64,000 nucleotides of DNA from Pseudarthrobacter sp. NS4 (GTDB lineage: Bacteria; Actinomycetota; Actinomycetes; Actinomycetales; Micrococcaceae), in the NCBI RefSeq assembly GCF_024758005.1, contig NZ_CP103288.1, forward strand, positions 4,379,992-4,443,991, read 5' to 3'. Positions 55,640 to 64,000 of the stretch are shown here, one piece after another (the first letter of the stretch is position 1; every line of letters begins with the position of its first letter). Position numbers and translations under genes: made by a program. A model generated the notes under the pieces. The model saw only the letters and a list, made by a program, of their open reading frames with translations. It searched no databases and was not told the origin of the DNA.

Positions 55640-55733
55640 CCCGTAGTCCCTATAACCGTCGCCGAACAGGGACAGCCAAGAACTTCCTGCCAAGAGCACT
55701 AGCGCATGCAGGTGACCGGACATCTCCACGGCC

Positions 55734-55778
55734 TTGTCCACACAGTTATCCACACCGATATCCACAACACAATCCACA
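55734..55778. other. DnaA-box group B: four boxes at exact 12-bp spacing
   Basis: TTGTCCACA 55734-55742, TTATCCACA 55746-55754, ATATCCACA 55758-55766 and CAATCCACA 55770-55778, all in one orientation with 3-base spacers. The first two are exact matches to actinobacterial and general DnaA boxes. About 8 kb from the main oriC cluster. Confidence 0.8.
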
Positions 55779-56269
55779 GCAGGACGGACCTTTGGTCTGG
55801 ACTTGAGAAGGCCTGCCGCCGCGGGGGACCTGAGGAACTGTAGGGGCGGAGCGCCCTGTTCCTCCGGGATGTTTAGGATCGCCGTCGAGCGTCGGATATC
55901 TGCGGCACAGACGTCTAAAGTGAAAGTGACACCATCTAGCGCTTCCCCCCAAGTTGACTTGCCTATCGCTGGTTTCCTGCTTCCCCTGGTCTGCGGCCAA
56001 CCTGCCAGTGCATGCCTTGAATCGCTGCTGTTCAAAACTGGATTCGTTCCCGTCCGAGCATCGCTTCGAGGCCGCCCACCATAGGGGCGGTAGCGGTCCC
56101 GACAGCGCTACGTAGAGGAACTGGGGGAAATTGCCAAATATTGAAGTCGCCAATAGCTGCATGATTGTAGCGTCCCGTCATGATCCTGTCCCGTGCCGTT
56201 TCAGCGACCTGCTGTTGCCCAGAAAGAAGGGGATACCTTCGCAAGCATGCAGGTAGGGCACCCGTGTAC

Positions 56270-56419
56270 TGGAGCACCATAAGTAGGGCATGCCCGTATC
56301 GGAGCACCACAGATAAGGCACGGCCGTAGCGGAGCACCAAAGTCAAAGCACGCCCGCAGCGGAGCACCAAAGTCAAAGCACGCCCGCAGCGGAGCACCAC
56401 AGACAAAGCACGCCCATAG
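56270..56419. repeat. 30-bp tandem repeat, five copies
   Basis: Units start at 56270, 56300, 56330, 56360 and 56390, each beginning TGGAGCACCA or CGGAGCACCA; units 3 and 4 are identical. A decayed unit may precede (56240-56269). There are no spacers, so this is not CRISPR. On the minus strand it encodes ten-residue repeats (VLRCGRALTL) without other signs of coding. Confidence 0.9.
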
Positions 56420-56743
56420 CCGGCTCTTACAGTTCACGAGTTTCCAGTAGGGACCTGGCGTTTCAAATCGCACGGGGGACGTGCAACGGGTGTGGCTGGA
56501 AGCGATAGATGGCCATACCGACTTAGATGCGATACTGCCACGCCCGCAATTCCAATTCAGGCGAAGGCCATCCACGGCTGGCTTAGCAACTCTTGCGGAG
56601 GCAGTGAGACACGACACCATTGTTCCATCTCGTAGCCCAGCAGGACAATCTGCTCTTCAAATCAAGGTCACGGGCTTCGTCAGCAGGAGACCGTGGGCCT
56701 TCTGAGTACTGGCCATCGCCACCGGGCATAGGGCGGTTGACAG

Positions 56744-56759
56744 CGTTTCACGTGAAACG
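56744..56759. other. parS site 6
   Basis: CGTTTCACGTGAAACG; the outer base pair differs symmetrically from consensus, leaving a perfect palindrome. Confidence 0.85.
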
Positions 56760-56857
56760 TTGCGAGGTCACCGCCATTCGCACATGTACCCACTGCACAC
56801 TATGGTGATCTCGACTGCATGAAACAGTCCGGCCTGCTGGCCGCACCACCTAGAGCC

Positions 56858-56873
56858 AGTTTCACGTGAAACA
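56858..56873. other. parS site 7
   Basis: AGTTTCACGTGAAACA, one outer mismatch. Confidence 0.9.
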
Positions 56874-57411
56874 CTCCGAGCACTGCCCCAACGTGAACGT
56901 GGTTTCTGATGGTGGATCGTCCCAGTTCCACGGTGACTAGCCGCTAACACGGCGACTGATCCCACATAGCAACCGCCCATTAAGGTGTTGCCAGCATGCG
57001 GCTTCTGCAGTCCGCGTATGCGGCAGGTCATTGCTGCATCCCTGGACAGCTCATGGGCCCGCCGAACGGCGGCAGTGGGAGGTCAGGTCCGTCTAGGCCT
57101 CGTCGACAGCCTCAAGCGGCCCGCATTTCTATGTCGGCTAATAGCTGCCGCTTTTGCACTATATGGGCAGAGAAGCGCGATGGCCTATCAAAGGAGGGCA
57201 ACCCGCACAAAAGGGAAGAAGTGCAAGTGCTCCACCGGTTCAGTCTTAGTTTGTCATCGAAACGCAAGGCTAGGCTCCAAATCCAGTTTTGGAGACCCAT
57301 GATGCGAACTTGCACTAACGGCTTCATGCGATCCCTCGGTGACTCCGAGGTGCCCCTTCCTCCTCATCAACAGCGACCGGGGTGGAAGACCAAGAGTAGG
57401 CCAAGACTAAC

Positions 57412-57427
57412 TGTTTCACGTGAAACG
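57412..57427. other. parS site 8
   Basis: TGTTTCACGTGAAACG, one outer mismatch. Confidence 0.9.
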
Positions 57428-57761
57428 GCTCCGCCAGAACGCGACCTCATCGGCGCCAGATCGGCACCGAAAACGCGACTGCTGACCGATCCTGCTAATC
57501 CGATAAACTTCTGGACCTAGCCGAAGCTAGGCCAAAAATCGACTGGCGTTAACCTTATGAGAGGAAACTTAAGACAGGGCACTATTCCTCACTTCCCTAT
57601 GCGATCAGACCCGAGGCGGGGAGCGTTTGGCTGGATACAACGGCCGCCGCAGAAGAAGTTGACCTGACTTGCAAATCCCAGCCTGGAGCGCCGGTAACCT
57701 GGCGGGGGAGCGTAGCGCGGTCCTTTGCATAGGGAGAGGACGAGATTGTGGGGCCATACAG

Positions 57762-57799
57762 AAAAAGGGCCCGATTCTTTGAGAACCGAGCCCCTTTTT
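57762..57799. terminator. Terminator after parB
   Basis: AAAAAGGGCCCGATTCT and AGAACCGAGCCCCTTTTT pair imperfectly around a short loop. Runs of A and T flank both sides, so it could stop transcripts from either direction. It lies just beyond the parB stop (57809). Confidence 0.85.
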
Positions 57800-57808
57800 A
57801 GTGTCAGC

Positions 57809-59113
57809 CTAGTTGGTTGATCCGGGGGCCAGCACGTCCATGATGCGGTTCAGATCCTCGACGCTCGCAAACTCGATGCTGACCTTACCCTTACGGACAC
57901 CAAGGGAGATCTTCACGTTGGTATCCAGGCGGTCGGACAATGACGACGCAAGGTAGTCGAGACGCTCGTGGCGTGCGCCAGGGCGGGGAATATTGTTCTT
58001 CGTTTGCTTTGTCGGATCCTGGTACAGGGTGACGGCCTCTTCTGTTGCCCTTACGGACATACCCTCAGCCACAATCTTTTGGGCCAGACGCTCCATGGCG
58101 GCAGCATCGGGGAGCGAGAGGAGGGCGCGGGCATGGCCTGCTGACAGCACACCTGCAGCAACACGGCGCTGCACCAGTGGAGGAAGTTTCAGCAGCCGAA
58201 GCGTATTGGACACCTGAGGGCGTGAACGGCCGATCCGGTCCGCCAGCTGCTCATGGGTTGTGCCGAAGTCCTCCAGGAGCTGCTGGTAGGCTGCTGCTTC
58301 TTCCAGCGGGTTCAGCTGGCTGCGGTGCAGGTTTTCCAGCAACGCATCGCGCAGCAGGTCGTCATCGGTGGTATCCCGGACGATGGCGGGGATGGTTTCC
58401 AGTCCAGCTGCCTGGACAGCCCGCCAGCGGCGCTCACCCATGACGAGCTCGAACGGCTCGCTACCGGTTTCGGTTGACTTACGGACCACGATTGGCTGGA
58501 GGACGCCAATTTCGCGAACGGAGTGAACAAGCTCAGCCATGTCGTCTTCATCGAAGACAGAACGCGGCTGCTTACGGTTTGGGTGGATATCAGAAACGGG
58601 AATTTCGGCGAACCGCACGCCCGGTACCTCAACAAGTTCCACACCGGAGTCGGTGCCGGCAAACTCCTTGAGGGGCTCAGGTGCAGTACTCACCGGAGCC
58701 GGGTCAGAGGGTGCCTCTTCTTCGAGGTTCTCGCTGGACGTCTCCTTGGCAGCCGTCCTCTTGCCGGCAGAGCGCTCCGCTTCGGCTGGAGAAGGCGAAT
58801 CGGAAGCTATCTTGTCGGCAGCAGCCCTGGGATCAGGCTCGGAGGATTCAACAATCCTGGAGGAATCCTTCTTCTCGGACGAAGACTTCGTGGAAGTCTC
58901 GGAATCAGGCGCGGAGATCAGCTTGTCGGCAACGGACTTTGCGGTCTCCACGGCAGCATCGTCCGAGGGTTCCGTCTTCTTTCGGCCCTCAGGAAAAAAG
59001 AGGTCGACCGGACGGGATACGGCAGCACCATTGTTGCCCTGCCCATTGGATGCGGCGGAACTTGGAATCAGCGCGCCAAGACCGCGGCCTAGGCCCCGTC
59101 GCTTCTCGCTCAT
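57809..59113 (-). CDS. parB: Chromosome partitioning protein ParB
   Basis: CTP-dependent clamp that loads at parS and spreads to form the segregation complex. The 434 residues begin [19 protein letters not shown], the ParA-interacting motif. About 130 residues of Ser/Glu/Ala-rich linker follow, longer than usual. The ParB/Srx domain (from [19 protein letters not shown], in part) has the CTP-binding GERRWRA box; then the parS-recognising helix-turn-helix ([19 protein letters not shown]) and a C-terminal dimer domain. Transcribed with parA, 63 bases downstream of it. Nine target sites are nearby. Confidence 0.98.
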   Translation of the reverse strand: MSEKRRGLGRGLGALIPSSAASNGQGNNGAAVSRPVDLFFPEGRKKTEPSDDAAVETAKSVADKLISAPDSETSTKSSSEKKDSSRIVESSEPDPRAAADKIASDSPSPAEAERSAGKRTAAKETSSENLEEEAPSDPAPVSTAPEPLKEFAGTDSGVELVEVPGVRFAEIPVSDIHPNRKQPRSVFDEDDMAELVHSVREIGVLQPIVVRKSTETGSEPFELVMGERRWRAVQAAGLETIPAIVRDTTDDDLLRDALLENLHRSQLNPLEEAAAYQQLLEDFGTTHEQLADRIGRSRPQVSNTLRLLKLPPLVQRRVAAGVLSAGHARALLSLPDAAAMERLAQKIVAEGMSVRATEEAVTLYQDPTKQTKNNIPRPGARHERLDYLASSLSDRLDTNVKISLGVRKGKVSIEFASVEDLNRIMDVLAPGSTN

Positions 59114-59176
59114 GGGTAAATCCCTCCAGTGGTAGAACCAGCATTGCCGGCTCCGGTCGTTGCAGTTTTGAAGATT

Positions 59177-60244
59177 TTAGCGTTCTGCTATTTCAGCAGC
59201 GGCTTCCAAGTAGGACAGCGCACCACTGGAGGATGGGTCATACGTCATAACCGTCTGCTGATAGCTCGGTGCTTCGGAGATGCGCACTGAGCGGGGAACC
59301 ACTGCTGAAAGCACCTGCTCCGGGAAGTGCGTCCTCACCTCGGCAGCAACCTGGGCAGCGAGATTGGTCCGACCGTCATACATGGTGAGCAGGATGGTGG
59401 ATACAACAAGATCGGCATTGAGGTGCTTCTGGATCATCTCGATGTTCTTGAGAAGCTGACTCAGCCCTTCGAGCGCGTAGTACTCGCACTGAATGGGAAT
59501 CAGGACCTCATTGGCTGCGCAGAAGGCGTTTACAGTCAAAAGTCCCAGGCTGGGCGGGCAATCGATGAAGATGTAGTCGAGACGTTCTTCACCGTTCTTT
59601 TCCCGCGCCTTGGCATACACGTCAATTGCACGGCGAAGGCGCTGCTCGCGCGCCACCAGTGACACCAGCTCAATTTCGGCCCCGGCCAGGTGAATGGTGG
59701 CCGGCGCACAGATCAGCTTGTCGATGTCAGGGCACTGCGCCACCACATCGGCCAATGCCATGTCATTGATCAGGACGTCGTAGATGCTGTCCACGTCAGC
59801 GTGGTGTTCTATACCCAAAGCTGTGGAGGCATTGCCCTGGGGATCGATGTCGATCACCAGGACGTTCAGCCCGGCGGCGGCCAGGGCTGCCGCAATGTTC
59901 ACGGTAGTGGTGGTCTTTCCGACACCGCCTTTTTGGTTGGACACGGTGAAGATCCGGGTCTTTTCCGGCGTCGGGAGCCGGCGTCCCATCAGACGCTCAC
60001 GGCGCTTGGTTTCATGGGCCAGTTCCCGCGCAATTGGACTGGAATCATCAATTGCATCGATGATGTTGGTTCGGCCTGAAGAGGTTGTTTCACGTGAAAC
60101 AAGGGCAGCCGTACCGGAATTAGTAACCTGCTTAGGGTGATTTCCACCTCTGCCCGGGGCCAGGACGGGACCAGCGACAGAACGAGCTGACCCCAATGAC
60201 ACAAACGGCGGTATCCGTTGTGCGGAGGCTTCACTACTGGTCAC
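59177..60244 (-). CDS. parA: Chromosome partitioning ATPase ParA
   Basis: Deviant Walker ATPase that moves ParB-bound origins along the nucleoid. The 355 residues comprise an N-terminal extension of about 95 residues, then the core: SNQKGGVGKTTTTVN, DIDPQGNASTALG and IDCPPSLGLLTVNAF. A perfect parS lies within the extension (encoding VSRET). GTG 60244 is the first start in frame; a start nearer PIARELAHE or MGRRLP is possible and would leave parS outside the gene. The extension is common among actinobacterial ParA proteins. Confidence 0.96.
   Translation of the reverse strand: MTSSEASAQRIPPFVSLGSARSVAGPVLAPGRGGNHPKQVTNSGTAALVSRETTSSGRTNIIDAIDDSSPIARELAHETKRRERLMGRRLPTPEKTRIFTVSNQKGGVGKTTTTVNIAAALAAAGLNVLVIDIDPQGNASTALGIEHHADVDSIYDVLINDMALADVVAQCPDIDKLICAPATIHLAGAEIELVSLVAREQRLRRAIDVYAKAREKNGEERLDYIFIDCPPSLGLLTVNAFCAANEVLIPIQCEYYALEGLSQLLKNIEMIQKHLNADLVVSTILLTMYDGRTNLAAQVAAEVRTHFPEQVLSAVVPRSVRISEAPSYQQTVMTYDPSSSGALSYLEAAAEIAER
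60086..60101. other. parS site 9, inside parA
   Basis: Perfect TGTTTCACGTGAAACA, an 18-bp palindrome with flanks, within the 5' part of parA. Confidence 0.95.
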
Positions 60245-60333
60245 TGGGGCACACTCACTCTCGTTCAGCCAATTTTGCTGCCGTTGACTAGCCTAACTGC
60301 TTGACCCGCCAGACTACGGTCACCGGGCCAGGA

Positions 60334-60984
60334 CTAGGGTTTCTTTTGGGACTTGTTTACAACGATGCGTACAACCGTGGTGGGCTCCTCGAGCAGGTTG
60401 TCACCAACGGTAAGGACCGACGTCTGCACGCCGCCCAATTTACGGATCGTTTTGGCAGCCTTTTCGATTTCCTCGCTGGCGCTGCGGCCCTTAATTGCGA
60501 CAACCTCACCGTGTCCGGCGAGAAGGGGGATGGTCAGCCCGGCCAAGTTACTCAGGGCAGATACTGCCCGGGCAGTCACAACATCGGCTTCCACCTGACC
60601 CACTGCGAGCTCGGCGCGGGTGCGCATCACCGTGACATTGTCCAGTCCGAGGTCATCCACCACTTCCTGGAGCCAGATTACCCTGCGCTCCAGCGGCTCA
60701 ATCAGGGTCACCTCAAGATCCGGACGAGCGATGGCCAGGCAGAGGCCGGGGAGTCCGGCGCCGCTGCCGACGTCGGCCACGTGGCTGCCTTGGGCAATCT
60801 CGCTTTCGATGACTGCGCAGTTGAGGACATGGCGGCTCCAGAGCCGGGGAATCTCCCGTGGGCCAATAAGGCCGCGCTCTGTGCCGGAGGTAGCCAGATG
60901 TTCAACGTAGCGCTTGGCCAGCTCAAGCCGATCGCCAAAAATCTTCTCAGCGGCCAGCAGCTCAGCTGCCGTGATGTCAACCAT
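60334..60984 (-). CDS. rsmG: 16S rRNA (guanine-N7) methyltransferase G
   Basis: Methylates G527 (E. coli numbering) in the 530 loop of 16S rRNA with S-adenosylmethionine; loss gives low-level streptomycin resistance. The 216 residues have the SAM-binding VADVGSGAGLPGLCLAI, LIEPLERRVIWLQEV and the downstream VTARAVSALSNLAGL. It sits in the conserved order khpB-rsmG-parA. Confidence 0.97.
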   Translation of the reverse strand: MVDITAAELLAAEKIFGDRLELAKRYVEHLATSGTERGLIGPREIPRLWSRHVLNCAVIESEIAQGSHVADVGSGAGLPGLCLAIARPDLEVTLIEPLERRVIWLQEVVDDLGLDNVTVMRTRAELAVGQVEADVVTARAVSALSNLAGLTIPLLAGHGEVVAIKGRSASEEIEKAAKTIRKLGGVQTSVLTVGDNLLEEPTTVVRIVVNKSQKKP

Positions 60985-61005
60985 GATTATCGGGTCAGCA
61001 ATTCT

Positions 61006-61572
61006 CTAGTCTGCGGATACGACAATGTGGCGTCCGGTGCCTTCACCCTCGGACTCGCTGACGAGGCCCAGGTCTGCAACCGCGTCGTGAACGATTTTCC
61101 GCTCGTAGGCACTCATCGGCTCCAGGGCTACAGACTGGCCGGTTTCCTTCACGGTAGCGGCAGCGTCTTCGGCGATCTTCTGCAGATGGCCGGTACGTTC
61201 CTGCCGGTATCCGTTGATGTCCAGCACCAGCCGTGACCGGTTCTCTGTGGCGGACAGGACAGCGAGCCTGGTGAGTTCCTGAAGGGCCTCGAGGACTTCG
61301 CCGTCCTCGCCTACCAGGCTGTCCAGCCCATCGGTCTCCTCTTCGGCAACGATGGAAATATAGGTGCGGCCATTGCGGACTTCGATGTCGATATCGCCGT
61401 CGATATCAGCGATGTCCAGCAATTCCTCCAGGTAGTCGGCCGCGATGTCCCCTTCTTCTTCGAGGCGGCTGACAGCCGACACTTTGGGAGAGGACGTCTC
61501 CTCGTTCACGGACTCGTCCTGATCTTCGATGATCTCTTCAGAAAGGGCGTGTTCGGTACTCTCGGCTGACAT
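61006..61572 (-). CDS. khpB: RNA-binding protein KhpB (Jag), R3H domain
   Basis: Cytoplasmic RNA-binding protein of 188 residues. An acidic N-terminal region (rich in E, D, S) is followed by a KH domain (DIEVRNGRTYISIVAEEE, LVGEDGEVLEALQEL) and an R3H domain (MSAYERKIVHDAV, SEGEGTGRHIVV). The Jag-N domain of firmicutes is absent, as usual in actinobacteria. Start ATG shares a base with the yidC stop (TAATG), so the two are coupled. Confidence 0.95.
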   Translation of the reverse strand: MSAESTEHALSEEIIEDQDESVNEETSSPKVSAVSRLEEEGDIAADYLEELLDIADIDGDIDIEVRNGRTYISIVAEEETDGLDSLVGEDGEVLEALQELTRLAVLSATENRSRLVLDINGYRQERTGHLQKIAEDAAATVKETGQSVALEPMSAYERKIVHDAVADLGLVSESEGEGTGRHIVVSAD

Positions 61573-62543
61573 TACTTTTTCTTCCTGTTCTTGCGTTGTG
61601 GCTGGACACGCTGGACCTTGGGTTCGACGACGGCGGCCGCGGCAGCAGCGTCCGCTGCTTCATCTTTCTTGCCGCTCAGGATCGACAGGGCCGGAAGGCC
61701 CTTGGCGGCACGGCGTTCGGCAAGGGCCTTGGCGGCGGGGGATCCCGGCGTCGGCATGCGCCGGATGACGAAAAACTGCTGGCCCATTGTCCAAAGGTTG
61801 GTGGTGGTCCAGTAGATGAGGACACCGATAGGGAAGTTGATACCGCCCACGCCGAACACGATCGGCAGGATGTAGAGCATCATCTTCTGCTGGCGCATGA
61901 AGGGGCTGGCCATGGCTTCTTCAGACATGTTCTTGGCCATGATCTGCTTCTGCGTGATGAACTGCGAGGCCGTCATGGCAAGGATCATGATGATCGAAAG
62001 GATCCAGACGGCGGTCTGGTTTCCTTCCCCGCCGTGCAGCAGGGAAGCGGACAGCGTAGCCCCGAAAATGGTGGAGTCATCAAACTGCACCACCTGCTCG
62101 GGACTCATGGCACCGATGCCCTTGCCCTCACGGCTTGCCGTTGAAATACCGGAAAGCACCGTGAACAGTGCGAAGAAGAACGGCATCTGGATCAGCATGG
62201 GGAGGCACGCGGAGAACGGGTTGGTCCCGTGCTTCTTGTACATCGCCATCTGCTCCTGCGCCATGGCCTGGCGGGACAGCTGGTCGGTCTTGCCCTTGTA
62301 CTTGTCCTGGAGCTTCTTCAGGTCAGGCTGCAGGAGCTGCATGCCGCGCTGCGCCTTGATCTGCTTCACGAATACGGGAATCAGGGCGGCGCGGATCACC
62401 AGCACCAGCCCGATGATGGAGAGAGTCCAGGTCCAGCCTGAGGCACCAGGCATGCCAATGGCGCTCAGGCCCTCATGGAAGCCCACCATGATGATGGATA
62501 CAAGCCATTTGAACGGAAACATGATTGTTTCAAAGAAGTCCAT
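61572..62543 (-). CDS. yidC: Membrane protein insertase YidC
   Basis: Inserts and folds membrane proteins with or without Sec. The 323 residues show the Gram-positive five-span layout: N-terminal span (MFPFKWLVSIIMVGFHEGL), the positively charged cytoplasmic hairpin (KQIKAQRGMQLLQPDLKKL), conserved KKHGTNPFSACLPMLIQMPFFFALF (in part), and a basic C-terminal tail (QPQRKNRKKK) that can bind ribosomes. The large periplasmic domain of proteobacteria is absent. Confidence 0.97.
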   Translation of the reverse strand: MDFFETIMFPFKWLVSIIMVGFHEGLSAIGMPGASGWTWTLSIIGLVLVIRAALIPVFVKQIKAQRGMQLLQPDLKKLQDKYKGKTDQLSRQAMAQEQMAMYKKHGTNPFSACLPMLIQMPFFFALFTVLSGISTASREGKGIGAMSPEQVVQFDDSTIFGATLSASLLHGGEGNQTAVWILSIIMILAMTASQFITQKQIMAKNMSEEAMASPFMRQQKMMLYILPIVFGVGGINFPIGVLIYWTTTNLWTMGQQFFVIRRMPTPGSPAAKALAERRAAKGLPALSILSGKKDEAADAAAAAAVVEPKVQRVQPQRKNRKKK

Positions 62544-62558
62544 ACTTATCCCTATTCG

Positions 62559-62951
62559 TCAGGCCGCACTGCGGCCTTCTTCATCAGTCCGAGCAGCCAG
62601 GTACTTGTCCGGGTTGTTCAGCACAACAATTGTGGGGGCCTGGCTTTCGGGCCATTCCCGGTTTCCGGCGGGGACATGGTCCACACCACCGGCATTCCAT
62701 GGGTGGCAGCGGCCAAGGCGGCGGACAGCCAGCCAGCTTCCCTTGACGGCGCCATGGACAGTGACCGCTTCAAGGGCATAGGCCGAGCATGAAGGGAAAA
62801 AACGGCAGACCTGGCCGTACAGGGGTGAGATCACCTTGCGGTAGGCCTTGAGCAACACGATGAGGATGTTCCGGGGCAGGTTCCACAGGAAGATCCCGAC
62901 GGCGGCGGCTACAGGATAAGCGCGGGCGACGACGACGGTGGTGTTACGCAC
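62559..62951 (-). CDS. yidD: Membrane protein insertion efficiency factor YidD
   Basis: A 130-residue membrane-associated protein that aids YidC-dependent insertion. An amphipathic N-terminal helix precedes the signature [23 protein letters not shown] and the [13 protein letters not shown] motif with conserved Cys residues. Longer at the C-terminus than the E. coli protein. It overlaps rnpA by eight bases. Confidence 0.96.
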   Translation of the reverse strand: MRNTTVVVARAYPVAAAVGIFLWNLPRNILIVLLKAYRKVISPLYGQVCRFFPSCSAYALEAVTVHGAVKGSWLAVRRLGRCHPWNAGGVDHVPAGNREWPESQAPTIVVLNNPDKYLAARTDEEGRSAA

Positions 62952-63354
62952 GCGGGGTCCCCTCCTGTGTTGTAGCGGCCGAACCGTTCGCGGCAGCCTT
63001 AGGAAGGCGGCCCGCCAGCCGGGTCAGCGCCGATTCCAGTGCAGCGTTGTAGTCCGACAGCAGCTGGTCCCAGCTGGCAGACGCGGACGCAGGAAGCGCC
63101 CGGACCACTATGGCGAAGCCGGTGCCATGCTCGCGCAGCGAGGCAGCACCTGCTTCTCTTAGTCTCCTCTTAACGAGGTTCCTGACCACAGCGTTCCCTA
63201 CACTCTTGGAAACGATGAACCCGATCCGGCTGGGTTCGTCGGCAGCAATGGCTGCCGCATATAACACTACGTTCCGGCGTCCATTGCGGACACCGGAACG
63301 TACAGTTGTTGAAAAATCGGTTGCAGTCCTCAAGCGGTTGCGGGCGGCCAGCAC
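62944..63354 (-). CDS. rnpA: Ribonuclease P protein component
   Basis: Protein subunit of RNase P, aiding 5' processing of pre-tRNA by the catalytic RNA. The 136 residues carry [20 protein letters not shown] near the N-terminus and the RNR-like basic signature [17 protein letters not shown]. The order rpmH-rnpA-yidD is conserved. The catalytic RNA gene is not in this window. Confidence 0.97.
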   Translation of the reverse strand: MLAARNRLRTATDFSTTVRSGVRNGRRNVVLYAAAIAADEPSRIGFIVSKSVGNAVVRNLVKRRLREAGAASLREHGTGFAIVVRALPASASASWDQLLSDYNAALESALTRLAGRLPKAAANGSAATTQEGTPRA

Positions 63355-63394
63355 CTTAAACTCGCAAAGAGACGTCTACCGACAAGTCAGTTAT

Positions 63395-63532
63395 TTATGC
63401 CGACAGCTCGGTGCGGCCCTTGCCACGGCGGGCTGCCAGGATGGCGCGGCCGGCACGGGTACGCATACGAAGGCGAAAGCCGTGCTTCTTGGCTCGACGG
63501 CGGTTATTCGGCTGAAAAGTCCGCTTGCTCAC
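63395..63532 (-). CDS. rpmH: 50S ribosomal protein L34
   Basis: A 45-residue very basic protein of the large subunit, [18 protein letters not shown] at the N-terminus and [13 protein letters not shown] end ([10 protein letters not shown]). It begins at GTG 63532 and ends in TAA at 63395-63397, 40 bases ahead of rnpA. As first gene after the origin its promoter should lie in the DnaA-box region to the right. Confidence 0.97.
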   Translation of the reverse strand: MSKRTFQPNNRRRAKKHGFRLRMRTRAGRAILAARRGKGRTELSA

Positions 63533-64000
63533 GTTAGTTACTCCAGTGGATCAAAGGTGCGCCCACCCGATCAGTATGGGGAAGAACTGGCCGACGCTAA
63601 GTTTTGTATATGCACGCTTCCCCCGGCTGCTCAAACGCGGAGCGTCTGAGAGATTCAGATGGGGCCAAAAAGCGGACACAAAGGACTTCACAACGTTAGG
63701 CAATTTAAGCCCCTGAGTCAAACCGGAGGGCGGTCCTGCAGCTATCCCCAGCTGTGCTTAACCTGGCCGCTGAGCCTGTGGATGAAGTGGCTCACAAGGC
63801 CCTTTTCGGAACCACAACGGTGTAATTATCCACAAGCTACTTGCCAGCTATCTTCTAGGCTTTTCATCCCCTAGAGTGGCCCAGTAGCCGATTATCCACG
63901 GACTGTGCATAACCCTGTGGATTAAGCTGGGCCAGCATCCTGGTTCCGGACTTGGGGCTGCAGGCAATGCAGGCAAAGCAAGTTTTGAGGGAACCCATTG
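63533..64000. other. rpmH-dnaA intergenic, origin-side DnaA-box cluster (runs off the window)
   Basis: Perfect TTATCCACA at 63826-63834; near matches CTATCCCCA 63742-63750, TGTGGATGA 63777-63785, TTATCCACG 63892-63900, TGTGCATAA 63904-63912 and TGTGGATTA 63916-63924. No gene in the 468 bases. In actinobacteria oriC proper may lie here, between dnaA and dnaN, or both; dnaA is expected just to the right on the plus strand. Confidence 0.8.

Larger units (their letters stand above)
53216..57761. other. Gene-free parS/DnaA-box region between trxA and parB
   Basis: About 4.5 kb, visibly less GC-rich than the genes around it, in which no frame on either strand has a recognisable domain, a good ribosome-binding site or actinobacterial codon usage. 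Several frames carry FHVK or VSRET only because they cross parS palindromes. It holds eight parS sites, two groups of DnaA boxes and a 30-bp tandem repeat, listed separately. I infer a chromosome-segregation locus made of binding sites, perhaps grown over decayed genes. Confidence 0.7.

Noticed and set aside
56270..56419. Possible CRISPR array
   Set aside because: Units abut with no spacers and no cas genes are present; it is a plain tandem repeat.
63826..63924. Calling this cluster the sole oriC
   Set aside because: Actinobacterial origins commonly include the dnaA-dnaN interval, which is outside the window, so only an origin-side DnaA-box cluster is claimed.

Overview
The window is high-GC actinobacterial DNA. 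Gene content and order fit a Micrococcaceae chromosome, most likely Arthrobacter sensu lato or Pseudarthrobacter; this rests on familiarity with the protein families, since no search could be run. The right end is the left flank of the replication origin: rpmH, rnpA, yidD, yidC, khpB (jag), rsmG, parA and parB are all on the minus strand, and DnaA boxes run towards base 64000, where dnaA would follow.

Layout. 1-2.7 kb: the 3' part of a PL11 rhamnogalacturonan lyase and a double-hotdog acyl-CoA thioesterase. 2.7-8.7 kb: dnaB, small conserved genes, an FMN reductase and the rpsF-ssb-rpsR-rplI operon behind a likely S6:S18 autoregulatory leader. 9.2-14.0 kb, plus strand: a large LuxR-type ATPase regulator, a DegT-fold protein that lacks the expected PLP lysine, and a NeuD-like acyltransferase. 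14.1-26.7 kb, minus strand: a surface-glycan locus with three GT2 glycosyltransferases, a Wzx-type flippase, a polytopic membrane protein, two small membrane proteins, an HprK-fold kinase, a metallophosphoesterase and a secreted repeat protein (Big_5/DNRLRE) broken by one frameshift. Most of its distal genes overlap by 4 bases.

27-44 kb: M18 aminopeptidase; an intradiol dioxygenase-like gene, a two-component system and an ABC exporter, with several disrupted frames clustered in about 2.5 kb; a PAP2-diacylglycerol kinase fusion; a DeoR regulator with an MFS transporter; an ABC-F ATPase; a lipoprotein penicillin-binding protein; a phytoene-desaturase-like enzyme and a GT87-like membrane protein. 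44-53 kb: two short unlisted-type ORFs with strong ribosome-binding sites, a histidine phosphatase, cca, a Nudix hydrolase, murJ, a pseudokinase/extracellular-domain protein, and trxB-trxA behind a SigR-type promoter.

53.2-57.8 kb is the most unusual stretch: about 4.5 kb with no convincing gene, eight parS palindromes (a ninth lies inside parA), two DnaA-box groups, one of which has four boxes at an exact 12-bp spacing, and a 30-bp tandem repeat. It looks like a dedicated centromere/DnaA-binding region next to parAB. A further DnaA-box cluster precedes dnaB. I saw no tRNA, rRNA, CRISPR array or insertion sequence.
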